Below are positions 27,796-40,230 of a stretch of DNA of 64,000 nt, piece after piece. The stretch is taken from the NCBI GenBank assembly GCA_946699065.1, contig CAMPDV010001230.1:1-64000 (forward strand). Reading direction: 5' to 3'. Position numbers and translations under genes: made by a program. The stretch's first letter is position 1, and each line of letters opens with the position of its first letter. The notes below the pieces were generated by a model. The model had not been told where the DNA came from and searched no databases. It saw nothing but the letters and a program-made list of their open reading frames with translations. This DNA comes from Loxodes magnus. Its lineage: Eukaryota; Ciliophora; Karyorelictea; Loxodida; Loxodidae.

Positions 27796-29398
27796 TATAT
27801 TAGATAATAAACAATTTTAATTAATTTAAAAGTGTCTTCGACTAACTATGATAAATGGATTTCGTTTTTTATTAATTTAGATAATTTTTCAAGGATCTTA
27901 ATACTCAAAACAGAAAATCTAAAATTAATGTGTATCATAAAAATAAAAAAAATAAAGAAGTATAAAGGTAATTAAAGTATATAGTAATAAATTTATTATT
28001 TTATTATATAAAGAAGCATCTTCTTTATATAAGTCTAAAAGAAATAAAGGATTTTTAATTAGTCCTCATTTAGTACAAATTTAATAATTTTAGAAAATTC
28101 AAAGAAATTTTTCCTAAAAATAATATAAATAATAAGAGCATACTGAAGTTAATTTAATTTCGTAATGAAGTTTGTTAATTAAAAAATAAGGCTTAATCTT
28201 AAAATTTAAGTAGCTTGGTTTATAATAAATGTATAGAAATAGATAAAAGACACTTAATAATTTTAATTATTCTTTATAATCTATCTTAATAATTTTGCAT
28301 GTTCTACTAAATAATAATAAAGTAACTATTATAAATATACTTCTGAAATATTATATTCCTTTATTTTTATTAATTATCTAGTGCGTTCTTTTGTATTAAG
28401 AAAACTTAATAAGTTCATTTAGAATCTATAACAATTATTAGCTTGTAAAAAATGTAGAGCAAAAAGGAAAAAGAATGATTAATAAGAAAATTAAATCAAA
28501 GAAAGGTAGAAACCATAAAGTTTCTATGTTTACAAGGCTTTAAAAAGTTTAAAAAGATAAATGTTTGAAACAAAAGAAGGAAAGAGAGAACTTTTGCAAA
28601 CAATTATACTTTAATTTTAAGATTTGATATATAAATTTATTAATTTAATTAAAATTATAAAGTTATGAAAGCATCGTAGATAAGTTTAATAAAGATTTTT
28701 AAATCTTAAAACAAATAAAGATAGTGAGGTTTTGAACTCCTCATTATTAATTACATTAAAATAAGAAATAAACATTTTAAAGAGAAAAATCTATTTAAAA
28801 CCGAGGAACATTTGCATTTTTTCTAAAACATACCATCACTAAACAATTAGATATTAACGTAAACCACTATTTGAATATGTAAATTAGAGCTGTAAATTTT
28901 GAGAAAAATAAGGAGTTCAATATACTCTAAAAATAAGAGTGAATATAATTTAAAAAAAAATTTAGAATGAAGAAACAAGAAAAATTTAGTAAAAAGACCT
29001 TCAATAGCTTTCAACTTAATTATAAAAAATCAAATAGATAAAATATTAAAAGAAATAAAATACATAAAATTAACTATATAATTAATATCTTTAACTAAAA
29101 AGCGGAATAAAGCTATTGACAATGTGAATAAAGGCTTAAAAATGTTTTTAAATATAACCAACATTAAAAGAATGATAAGCAAATATTTTTGAAGTACTCA
29201 GGCTAATTTGAGTATTTGTGAAGTAGACTAAATTAAATAATCTTTATCATAAAAATTAAGGAGAGTTATGTGAGTAAATTAGAATAATCTTAAAAATTAA
29301 TAGGTTGAACTTAAGAATTATAAAAGATGCAATAAAATGATTTTATTTTAAGTGATTTTTAATTTTATCTTTTGTATTTTTAATAAAATTTAAGATTT
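27796..29398. other. AT-rich intergenic DNA upstream of member D
   Basis: No gene recognised. A small hairpin-like word with T-arm character (AGGAGTTCAAAACCT on the minus strand, near 28727-28745) recurs near 25245. Confidence 0.35.
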
Positions 29399-32300
29399 AT
29401 GAAAATGGAAAAGCACTTTATGCTCAGCATTTTGATATTTTCTATTTCTTTGGCTAATCAGGATTTTTTTTACATTCAAGTTCCAAATTAACCTACATTT
29501 TATACAGGAAACTAGAGCAGTTAATTCAAACAATTTAAAGATTATGGATATGATCCTTCAAATCAAACTTAAATGAGTATTACAGCTTGAATTAAATTTG
29601 ATTAAAACTAACAACCAAAAAATAATTTAGGAGTTTATAGTCAAATTTGAATGAATTAAAGTCATTTTTTTAGGTTAGCTTTATCTTAAGATTCTTTTAA
29701 CTAAAAAACTAGCTTCACTGCTATAATAAATTTAAGCATTACTGCATAATCCTATGATATAAAAGTCAGTTTAATAAATGATATTTGAGTTTTCGTTGGA
29801 TTTTCTCTAACTTAAGATGGATAACTTTTGTTTGCTATAACTCACTCTTAACTCAATAATGTACTCGTAGCAAATTCAAGTCAAAATGCAACCTGAATAG
29901 ATTTTGATTAGAGAATAAATATTTTTTAAATTATGCCAAATTTAAAATATAGAGGGTATATATACTCTCATAAATATTATAAAAATTATGCTTTAAAATT
30001 AATTGAGCTTTAAACTATTTTCAATTAGCCCAATTAAGGTTTTATCTCTCTTTCTATTCCCCTTTCATGTGAATCAAACTGTACAAAATGTTATGGAAAT
30101 AGTGCTAATAACTGTTTGTAGTGCTTAGATAGTTGAAGTTAATTAAACGATTCTTGTACTTGTTACTATAAGCTTTCTTTGGATTTAGTTTGTTCTTAAA
30201 CTTGTCCTTCTACCCAACAAGATGAAGATTTGGATAATTATTGTGAATCTTGCAATGTGACTATTTCCTTTTGTGAAGAATGCTCCTAATCTGGAGATAT
30301 CTGTTACAAATGCTTTAATTCCTCATACAAATATGGAAATTCTTGTATTTCATGTACTTCCTATAACTAATTTTGCGCTACTTGTAACAATCAAACATGT
30401 CTTTCATGTTTTTAAGATAAAAAACTTACCAACTAGACATGCTAAGGTCATTGTATAGCTTCGGAGTAAGATTCTGATTAAGATGATATTTGTTTACCTT
30501 GTGATAAGTAATTTAGCTTTTGTTTAAAATGTAATGATACAGAATGCTTGCAATGTAAAGTTAGGTATTTTCTTTAATCATCATAATGCATATAATGTTA
30601 AGAAACTCTTTATAATTGTTCAGAGTGTTCTTAAGATGGAAAATAATGTTACAAGTGCGAAAGTATTTTATTGAAGTTAACAAATAATTATTGTGAATAG
30701 AGCTGTATAGAGACAGAATAAGATTACGATTAAGATGGAGTATGCAAACTTTGTAGTGAAGTGATATAAAATTGCGAGAGATGTGATATAAATAAGAGTT
30801 GTAAAAAATGTATTTCAGATGAGTATTTTTTAACTTAAAATGATTTATAATGTAAGCAGTGTAGTGAATAAATTAATAAGTGTGAAAGATGTGAAGAGCA
30901 TGGATAATATTGCACATAATGTGTTGAAGGATATGTTTTGTATGACGGAAGTTGTGTAGAAGTATTCCCTAATGAAAATTAAAATGATGATAACTTAAAT
31001 CCTTACAACAGCCTAGACGACTTTAATATATCTACTTAAGAAGAATAGTTTATTTAAAATACAAATCTAATAACTTAAATACAAGTTTATACAAATTTTG
31101 CTGGATCAGCTATAGTCACTGTTTCTTCTACTATTAGTATATCTTAATTTTCATCAAGCTAAGCTTAATTTTTTTCAGCAGTTCTTATTACTTAGCTTAT
31201 TTTAATGAATGCTTTTGTAGATGTTAAAAGAGCAGACAATATAAACGCATATTATTACATTAACTTTAGAAATAACGAACCTATGTCAGGAATAAATAAC
31301 AATGACTTTCTAAATTTTGGTTTAGATTCTAAGAAACTAGAAGCTGATAAAGAAATTTACATTTTAATGAATTTTTAGAGTTATACCTTAATAGCTAATC
31401 TAATAAGTAGTTTGTTCATTTTAGTTATGCTTTATTTAATAGATTTCATACTTATTGTAATAGGAAAATTGAAATGGAAAGATAAAATAGAATAATTGAG
31501 AACATAATTTACAAACAAGAAATATATTTCTATGGTCTATAACTTAAAATCTATTCAAATAACAAATGCAGTTATGCTATAGTTATATCATTTTAGTATA
31601 AGTGATTGGTATACTGGCTTTAATTCTTTCCTTGCTGTAGCTATTTTAGTAAGTTTTTAATTTAGAATATTCAAATATACTTTATTTTCTAAAGTTATCA
31701 AATATGCATCAAATATTTTAACCTAAAAGTAGAATATGACTAAACTAACGAAGAGAAAACAAAGTAGAAGTTAGAAGAAATGAAAGAAAAATATGTGATA
31801 TACTTTGAGTAAATAAAGTAAAATACTAAGTTACAAATAGTTTTTTAAGCTTTGTTCTTGACTAGAAGACTTCTTCTCTCTTTAGCAGCTATCATATTAG
31901 TAGAATTTTAAGCCCTCTAAATTATAATATATCTGATAACTTGTCTGTTTTAGCTTCTTTACTTGATTATTTGTAGGCCTTATAAAAGAGCTTTGCTATT
32001 TGTTTAAGAGATAGTAGGAGAAGTAGTGCTAATAATATCTTATTCTCTAAATTTTTATTATAAAGCAAATAATGATAAAATACTAGCAGGAGATAAACTA
32101 AAAGAAGCTTAAAATATAGGTAAATTAATAGTTTTTATTTGCTGTCTTTACACAATATTAACTTTAGCAATTTCGATAATTTTACTAATAAGAGATTTTT
32201 ACATTTAATGGAAGTAAAAGAAATAGCAGAAAACTAAAGTTTAGTAAGAAGTTTTAGAGTAAAGCCAATAGAATTTAGACAACTAAAATGAAAGTAACTT

Positions 32301-32484
32301 GTAACTAGAGTAAATGATAGCATCTAAAGTAACTTAAAGAAGTGATTTAATTTTAATCGATCGAACTAAAGATAAAATATCATAAGATGAGATAAAGCAA
32401 CCTTAATTTGAATTCTTCTAAGCTAGAAAGTAAAGAAATAAGAAAAGCAAAAATCGAAAAGAAGAAAATAAAGAGAATACTTGA
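29399..32484 (+). CDS. Large cell-surface protein: LamG-like domain, Cys-rich repeats, multi-pass membrane domain (family member D)
   Basis: Exons 29399-31648 and 31666-32484 encode about 1022 residues. The N-terminus is hydrophobic (start of a signal peptide; a second Met lies two codons in). Then come N-Q-D-F-F-Y-I-Q, the LamG-like motifs I-T-A-W-I-K-F-D (Trp = TGA) and D-I-W-V-F-V-G-F, a Cys-rich region of C-x2-C repeats (about residues 225-520), M-N-A-F-V-D-V and about 7 membrane segments. The tail is Gln/Lys-rich with D-R-T-K-D-K. It is collinear with member B. TGA at 32482 is taken as the stop because it lines up with the last TGA of B; another in-frame TGA follows at 32518. Function is inferred as a membrane-anchored surface protein. 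It is the most intact-looking member, with one frame throughout. Confidence 0.88.
31649..31665 (+). other. 17-nt intron in family member D
   Basis: GTAAGTTTTTAATTTAG, the same 17 bases and the same phase-0 position as in member B. Splicing joins A-I-L to N-I-Q-I-Y-F-I-F and keeps the rest of the protein in register with B and A. Confidence 0.9.
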
Positions 32485-32607
32485 AAAGTGAGAGCAAATT
32501 TTTTTAAACTAGTTTTATGAATAAAAATAAAAATAATTAAATAAAAAAATTGTCTGAATATTTATTACATCTAAATGCAATTAAATTATTATATTTAATC
32601 AAAAAAT

Positions 32608-32760
32608 ATGTCAGATATATAGAAAGAATTCTTCTCTAAGAACATCAAAAAAGAAAAAAAAGTAGATGAGGAGAAGAAGCCAAAGCAATCCATGTGAATG
32701 GAGAAACTCGTAAGTTCAGAGCAGAAGAATTTTTAATTAAAGATTATATATTTTTCTTAA
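32608..32760 (+). CDS. Possible short gene relic, Lys/Glu-rich
   Basis: ATG at 32608 starts M-S-D-I-Q-K-E-F-F-S-K-N-I followed by a Lys/Glu-rich run, with TGA in frame at 32695. In the neighbouring frame the sequence continues sensibly as H-V-N-G-E-T-R-K-F-R-A-E-E-F, so a frameshift or tiny intron may lie between. No domain recognised. It lies about 120 bp downstream of member D. Confidence 0.2.
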
Positions 32761-33784
32761 TTTTTGGAATTTTAACTATAAGCAACTAAATTTCTTTGTA
32801 GATTAATAATAATTTGAATAAAAATAAAAAATATAATGCCTAGAATAATACTTTTGATCCTTTAAAAATTAAAAAGTCTTAATTTTTTTATTAAGATATT
32901 AAAAATAAATTATTTATTTTTTATAAATCGATAATTTAAAGTTAGTGTTTAATTATCTTCTTTATTTATAAATATAATTTTATATTTTAAGAACATTAAA
33001 GATAATTTAAATTATCTTAAATATCTTATTTTATCTTTCATATTTTCATATTACTTATTTTTTATTAATTATTAAAATTAATCTAATTTTTACAAAAATA
33101 ATTTACTATTTATTCATAATTTATACATATTTTAATATTTTGAAATATTTTGTTTTAATTTAGTTAATAGATCGCTTCTCCAATTTTAGATTTTTTATTC
33201 TATTTCTTTAACTTAAAAATTTAACTTTATCAAAGTTTTAAAATAATAGATTAATTTATCTTTTTAATTTCTTTAAAAAATTATCTTATTCTACTAGGTT
33301 TAATAAATGTTAAATTATTAAACTGATTATTACAAATAGATAATTTAATATAAAAGCAATTAAAAATTAAACTAATGCTTTAAAATATAAAAATAAATGA
33401 TAGTAATTTTAATAAAACTATATTCTATTATCTAATCTTTTACATTTTTTTCTTAAATTTATTAAAAATATTTTATTAATTTAATTATTAATTTCCATAT
33501 ATTTAAAGACTTATAAGCATAAAGCATACTTAAATTAGAATTAATTAATTAATTAATTAAATAAAATTTATAATGTTTATTATTTATTTAATAATAAATT
33601 AAAAGATACTAAAACTGAACTAAAGTATTTTATTATCTTAATAAATAAATTATTTATTTTACTTTACAAATTTTAATTAAATATTTTAATTAAAATCAAA
33701 AACTAAACAATAAATTAAATTTTATTCTTTTAAATATAGTTTATTAATTAAATTTATCAGATAACTTAAATTATCATTTTTGTA
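32761..33784. other. AT-rich intergenic DNA
   Basis: No gene or RNA feature recognised. Contains a short (TTAA)n run near 33541-33560. Confidence 0.4.
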
Positions 33785-34190
33785 TCATTTTAGATAAATC
33801 AATAAATTTTATTATAGAGCGCGTAACACCTCGTTGGTGTGCAGCTCTTTCCATATCTCAAAAATATCAGTTTTTTCAAGTAAACATTCAGGTAATAGAA
33901 ATTCCTCTCTTATTAGTTGCATATCTTCCTCATTTTCCTCTACATTATCTCTTGTTCTTCTGTCTTCTATCTATACACACTTTATTAGTTCTTTATTGCA
34001 AGTTTAAATAATAATAATACAATAATAATAGATTAATGTTGTACCACCTTTAATAGGTTCATTACAAATAATGATATTAATATTGTTAAATTTAATCTCA
34101 TACAAATTCTAATCTAGCTTGCTCTATATGTAAATCTTCTCTCTTTTCCAACTCTTCTTTCATGAGATCCAACAATTAATAAAATAAAAG
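33785..34190 (-). CDS. ORF end with K-E-L...N-E motif (copy 1), mobile-element-like
   Basis: The minus-strand frame ends at TGA 33785-33787. It reads I-I-I-C-N-E-P-I-K-G-G-T-T-L-I, an acidic stretch E-E-N-E-E-D, then I-W-K-E-L-H-T-N-E-V-L-R-A-L-Q-Q. The last motif recurs at 40255-40290 (K-E-L-S-T-N-E-V-L-H-A-V) and on the minus strand at about 50975-51010 (K-E-L-L-A-N-E-A-L-Q-V-L). Glu and Leu codons in the motif differ synonymously between copies (GAG/GAA, CTG/CTA, TTA/CTG/CTA), which favours selection on the protein. The 5' start is not determined. Function unknown; its repeated occurrence next to Gag-like genes suggests a mobile element. Confidence 0.45.
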
Positions 34191-34545
34191 TTAAATTAGG
34201 ATAAAACTAATTAAATTTTATCCTAATTATATAAAGAAGAAAAGCTAATTATCATTTATCTTTATAATAAATTAGAATATCCTTTTCTAATAAAATTGAT
34301 TTAATATTAACTTTAGTTTAATAATAATTTCTCAAATATTAAACTTTTAGAGATTAGTTTCTAATTATAGAAATATAGATAGACTTAAAAACTTAACTAA
34401 CTATAATGTTAATTTCACAATAAATTAATTAATATTCTATTTATAATATTTTTTAAAAGCATATATTAATAAATATCTAGATTAAATTTGTAATTCTAAC
34501 TTTTAAAATAAATCATAATTAGAAATTAAAAATTTATTAAATAAA
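34191..34545. other. AT-rich spacer upstream of the Gag-like gene
   Basis: No gene recognised between the minus-strand K-E-L ORF and the plus-strand Gag-like ORF. The two are divergently arranged, so a shared promoter region is possible but not visible. Confidence 0.35.
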
Positions 34546-35469
34546 ATGGCTTCTAAGAAATAACAGAACTTTGAACAAAACATTTAAACAGGAAAACTCT
34601 CTGAGAAGTAAAAAAGCGAAATAATTACGATGAGTGAAAGTGAGAAATATTATTGATATGACGAACATTAACCACTTGGAAATCCAGAATTAAAAAAACT
34701 TCCGACACAAACTCAAATAGAAATATTATCTAAGTCATTAAAAGAGTTTATGTTTAAAAATAGATACCTCACTGATAAAGTAGAAAAATTAGAAAAACTA
34801 ATAACGTCTTTACTTGAGAAACAATATTAATCATCATAAGAAATAGAAAACAAACTGGAACAAAGAATTCTTTAAATTTAATAATAAATTCAGGTTACGC
34901 CATTTTCGTTTTAACAGAATTAATCAGATTCTATGGAAATAGAAAATGAAGCCTCAAATTAAAATAAACAGTAAACGTTTGTTTAAAATAAGTAGTAAAT
35001 TTAAATTAAATAAGTGTTACAGGAATAATAGTTTAAAAGAGGAATAAAATGCTACGTGTGCAATAAATAACACCAATGAAAATACTGCTACTAAATAAGC
35101 GAAATTTAAAGAAAGAATAAATAAGATATTTTTAGAAAACTATTTAGGATATATCCAACATAAAGCGGAAAAATTTATAGAAAAAAATTCTTTAATTCAA
35201 ATCTTAATCCTTGGAGAAATAATTAGGAACGCTAAGTGCAAGACCAAAACTATTCCGAATATTAAAGGATGGTGCACTAGTGAAGTGCAACACCGCCTAA
35301 CTAAGCCTAGTAGGAATTCAAGACAAACTAATAGAGACAAGCTGATAGAATAGGTCAGATGGCTGACTACTAAGGCTTTAACAAAGCTTTTTAACTTTTA
35401 ACTTTAACTATTAAGTTTTTAATTTTTAATTTTTTTGCTCATGTATTTAAAAATAATTTTAATGATTGA
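34546..35469 (+). CDS. Gag-like zinc-knuckle protein, copy 1
   Basis: 307 codons from ATG 34546 to TGA 35467. A polar N-terminus contains P-L-G-N-P-E-L-K-K-L. A coiled-coil stretch (about residues 70-115, K-V-E-K-L-E-K-L-I) leads to M-E-I-E and a zinc knuckle at residues 169-181 (C-Y-V-C-N-K-Q-H-Q-W-K-Y-C). The knuckle has three residues instead of the usual four before His, and its Trp is a TGA. Then S-G-K-I-Y-R-K-K-F and a Gln-rich tail. The order coiled coil, M-[DE]-I-E, CCHC, [GK]-x-I-Y-x-K is shared with the ORFs at 36112 and 47505. Known relatives of this architecture are Gag/ORF1-type RNA-binding proteins of retroelements. No reverse transcriptase frame is visible nearby. An in-frame TGA at 35281 could be an earlier stop. 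Confidence 0.65.
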
Positions 35470-36111
35470 TATGTATTTGCATCGAAATTACCTAAATTTA
35501 ATTATATAATTATAAATATATCTTATGAATTTTTAATTTTTAGCATTTATATAGGAGAAAATAGAAATTTAATAGTTGAAGATATTTAAAAATATTTAAA
35601 TTATTTATTTTAATTATGCTATATTTAATACTTTATTTTTATCTTTATTCATTTATAAAATTATTAAGCTTTAAAATATCACTAATTTTAATTAGTCATT
35701 TTTAAGAATAAAGTTAAAATTAATATAAAGCGCTAGATTTAGGTATAAATTTATCTAATAACTATTTCATCCAAAAATAATATTAAATTATCGAGTATAT
35801 AATTTTTAATTTAATAAACTATAAGAGCTTGATATCAAAAATAATTTAAATTAAACTTATAGCAAATATAAATATCAAAAACATAAAGATAATGAAGTTC
35901 AAGGAGTATTCTAAATTAAACTTGAACAAATCACCGAAAAAACTAGTAAATTTCTTTACTTAAACAAGTCTACTCAGTTTTTTTTTAAAGTTTTGATCAA
36001 CTCCTTTGCAATTTTGAAGAGATAAAAAAATTACCTTACAATTTTTTATATCTAAATAAAAATTATAATCGAGCTACTAATATGAATTATATAAATTTTT
36101 AATTATAAAAA
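35470..36111. other. AT-rich spacer between Gag-like genes
   Basis: No firm gene. A short Lys-rich frame beginning with an ATG near 35892 (M-K-F-K-E-Y-S-K-L-N) is possible but unsupported. Confidence 0.3.
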
Positions 36112-37113
36112 ATGGTAGAAGGGTTCAAGAAAGGCTTTTATACCACCTCCCAAAAAGGGGAGAGAAAGTAAGAGCCCTCATCTTTAACTCACATATCTTC
36201 TTCCTAGAAATTATCTTCTTCTCAAAATCTTCAAGAATAATAGACTCAACTAGGAACTTCCAGACCAACCTAAAAGATGGGACAAAAGCGCCAAAAGGCT
36301 ACCCCGATGACACCAACTGAAGAGGAAGGACCTAGAAAGGTGCTGGAGACGCAAGAAGCAGCAGCCGTGCGAGAGTTTGCGATGCCACAGTTCCAGGAAG
36401 AACAGGCATAAATTTTAGTCGCATTGGCTGACCTGAAGGAGGAAGTAAAGAGGCTACGATTAGAGAATAGAGCTCTAAAAAATCAAGTTACTGAGCTCAA
36501 GGAATGGAAAGAAAGCTTCTGGGAAGTCTACGATAGAGAGCAAAACACTTTCTTCAGGGAAATGGGATTGCTGCAGCAGAGAACAACTGTGCTTGAAGAG
36601 AACAGCAAGTAGCAACAGTAGTAGGAATTCAAAGTTAGGACAATTCAAGATCCAATGGACATAGAAGGAGCTACTACGTTACCAAGGAGTCCAGACAAGA
36701 AATGAATTAGGAATAAACCAAGATGCTTTGTATGCAAACAAACTGGACATAAATATAGACAATGTTAGAAATTGAAATTAATTAAATAGTAGTACTGGAA
36801 TAGAAAATAATAAGAAAAATAATAGTATTAATATTAGGATAAGATTAGACGAGAATTCTGTAACTAATTTTATCCGTCAGGAGGTCAAATCTACAAACCG
36901 AAGTGGTACACAATCCAAGGCGACTGAAGAAAGAGTTCTGAAGGGAACTGGTTCCAGCCAGGTTATCAAACTGGTCCTGTGAACACGAGGTTGACAGTCC
37001 TCCAAGTTCACTAAACTCCAATTTAAACTTTTTAATTTAGTAATATATATATAAATTTTTAATTTAAATAAATAAATGTTGATTATGCAAATAAATAATC
37101 ATATTTAATCTGA
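36112..37113 (+). CDS. Gag-like zinc-knuckle protein, copy 2 (GC-rich, recent-looking)
   Basis: 333 codons from ATG 36112 to TGA 37111; the real end may be nearer 37020, where codon quality drops. A Ser/Gln/Pro-rich N-terminus is followed by a strong coiled coil (about residues 105-165, L-K-E-E-V-K-R-L-R-L-E-N). Then come P-M-D-I-E and a textbook CCHC knuckle, C-x2-C-x4-H-x4-C, at residues 205-218 (C-F-V-C-K-Q-T-G-H-K-Y-R-Q-C). A basic/Gln-rich run and G-G-Q-I-Y-K-P-K-W-Y follow. Base composition is clearly richer in G and C than the flanks. CAA and CAG are used for Gln alongside TAA/TAG, unlike the AT-saturated neighbours, which suggests recent arrival. Inferred role: nucleic-acid-binding particle protein of a retroelement, or a domesticated derivative. 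Confidence 0.75.
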
Positions 37114-40100
37114 AATATTCCTTCTTGTTGAAATTTTCTTCTGAAATAAATATTATTTATACAGTTATATAATTATAATACATAAATAATAAACTAATAT
37201 TTTCTAACTAATTAAATTAAAATGATATCTTTTTTATTTATTCTTCTAAATCTATTAGTTTAATAATTTAAGAATTATTTAATTTCTTATTTTATAGTTT
37301 TTTCCTAATTAGAATATACCAAGTTATTATCTTTTTGTAATTTATGAAGTTAATAAAAAAATTTAGATTTTTCATATAAGCCTAAAAATAAGTATTATTT
37401 AAATTAATGGTTAAATGATAATTAAAATAGTTATTTAAAGTAGATTTTAAAGCAAGAATTAATTAAAAATTAAGATCTGTAATTATATAAATATTTAAAA
37501 TAGCTTTAATTAAAATTCTAATATGTATTTTAATATTAGTTATTAAATATAAAATCTCTTTTTTCTTTTTATTTATTAAATAAACATTCTTATTAAAGTA
37601 AAATATTAGTCATCACTGAATTATGCTTTAAGTATAAAAATTTATTTATTTAGAATTAGATAAATAAGATATTTTAGGAAATTATAATGAAACAATTATA
37701 TATTTTAAATATATTCATAAAATAATAAGTGACAATCTCTTAATTTAAATTAAAAAGCTAAAAAGCTTTAATAATTAGCCTAGATTAAATTATTTATTTA
37801 TTTTTCTATAGTATAATAATTAAAAAATAAATAATCTAGAAGTTCAATTTAATTTTTACCAATTATTATATCATTGTTTATTAAATTAATTTTATATTAA
37901 AAAATGAAAATTTAGATTGAAGCTTTATAAATTTTCATCTTTATCTGCTTATTTATAATATAACTAAAATGAATATCAAACATTTTATTACAAAAAAATG
38001 CTGAAAGAAAGTAAATATAAGACATTTATAATATGATGTTGGTTAAATTTAATAAGGTTTTTAAATTAAACTAGTTTTATAATTAATTATTATTAATTAT
38101 ATTTTTCTTTGTTATATTTAATTAAATTATTTTTAACTATTTAACTGTACATAGAAAAGCAAATTAAATATCTTTAGCAGCCTTTATATTTTTACTTATA
38201 TAGGATTATTTTTTAATTGATTTATAATTCTTTTTTAATTTTAAATTATAAATTTAGTTAAAATTTGCAAAATAAAATAAATTAAAGATGAATATAAAAT
38301 ATATAAAGATAATTTTATATTTATATAATTAAGTACAAGTTTCTCTCCATTCTTAAATATTAAGAGTCTAAGAAATTTGCTAGTGAAAAGCATAAGTTTT
38401 TATTTTAATTAGCACTGGAATTAAATTTTACTAAGATATTTTAGTTAAATTTTTGAATTTTTATTTAGAAAATACTAAATTAAAGGTTTCTATTATTTTT
38501 CCTTTTATTAGTAAAAGCTAAATATAAAGCAATTTTATTTTTTATTTATATAATCATTTTGAGAATAATAAGCAGAGTAGATAATATTCTTTATTTTTAT
38601 TAACTTTTTTCTCACAGTTAAATTTATATATCTTTAAATAATTTCCTATTTTATATAATTTTAAATTTGATTTAAAAAAGAATGATTCCTTATTAATTTC
38701 AATCCATCTAAAATATAATATAGATAATTTTAAATTTATCTTAAATTACGCTGAATTATTTATAAAAGGCAAAAGTAATTGATAGACTAACAATTTAAGT
38801 AATTTATTTTAATTTAAATTGATAAAGGATTTCTATAAAGTTTAATATTTTTAGTTTAAAATAATTTTAGAATACTAAAGCTTAATTTATATGAGAAATC
38901 AATAATTATAATTATAATATTAAGCATTTAACATCTCCTCTTCTAAATATCTTATGAAGCTATTTATAAATAAAATAATTTTAAAACTTTAATTATAGTG
39001 CATTTCTATAGCAAAGCTGTTTAGTTACTTATAATAATTAATTAATTTTAATTAAGCAAAAATATTTTAAGATATTGATTCCACTTTACTTTTTACAATT
39101 TAAAAAATAGTAGTAGAATTCTATCCTACAATATTACTTTACCTCTAAAAGTATCTTGTAGTCGTTTGTTAATTAAATTAGAATCTAAATATTTTTCCTT
39201 CACACATAAGCGAGAAAAACATTACAGCTTAGAATTTTCACTATACTATACAATTTTTAAATTTTAAATTTAATTAATAATGATTAAAGAAATAACTTCA
39301 AATTATCTTTAATGAAGAGCTTAATATCCAATATCGAAAGTTAAATTTCAAATCTTCGAATATTTAACAAAATTATAAAGAGAAAATTTATAAAATAATA
39401 TAAAAAGAAATCTAATATAAATAAAGAAGAATCATTTAAAAAGGAAGATAATACTTTCTTTCAAATAAATTAGAAAATAATTATTAAATGGTAGTTTCCT
39501 TAAGTTAAAATTGTTAGATAACTTATTAGACTCAAACAAATGAAATTAAAAAAATGTTTATGCTTAAAATTATTTAATTTAAAATAAATTTTTAAATGGA
39601 ATTATGAAAATAATTTTATTAAGGTAGCTTTAAAATTATAAAACTAATTTCTCTTACTTAAGAAAATTATTTTTTAATGTTTATCATTTTCCGTGTTTTG
39701 TAGGATTTGCGTTATGAAATTCACTATTTATTATTTTTTAAATAATTGCCTCTTTAAGTACATCCTATCTTAATTATGCAGCTTTAAATTTATTTTTTAT
39801 TTAATTCAAGTTTTTTCTACAAAAGAATTGAACTCTTTCAACATAAAGTTTATGCTTATAATGTCTAATTAAACTTAGTTCTAGATTCTTAATAATTAAA
39901 TGACTTAAATGAAATTTTAATATCTTTAACTATTATTTCTTTTTTACCTTTAGTTATATTTAATATATTTTGCTTAATATAATTTTAAAGTTTAAATAAA
40001 AAGCTATTTCTTAACTTACCTTTTTCTTTTTTATTTTTTATTTTTTCATATTTTATTTATTTTATTTCATATAACCTTCAGATTAAAAATAATAAAACAC

Positions 40101-40230
40101 GCAATAAAGTTGGAATTTATAAGAATGGCTTATAAGTTTTAGATAAGCTAGAAAAATAGACATTTATATGAATATTAGTTCCTAAAAAGTGTTTATAAAA
40201 AAATCTCTGTTTAAAGAGTTTTAGCTCCTT
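37114..40230. other. AT-rich DNA, no gene recognised
   Basis: Three kilobases of very AT-rich sequence. If the Gag-like gene at 36112 belonged to a full-length retroelement, polymerase and endonuclease domains would be expected downstream here. No such motifs (for example Y-x-D-D) were found. Confidence 0.4.

Noticed and set aside
37114..40230. Reverse transcriptase, protease or integrase of a retroelement headed by the Gag-like genes
   Set aside because: Looked for Y-x-D-D, D-x-G and H-H-C-C type signatures on both strands and saw none.
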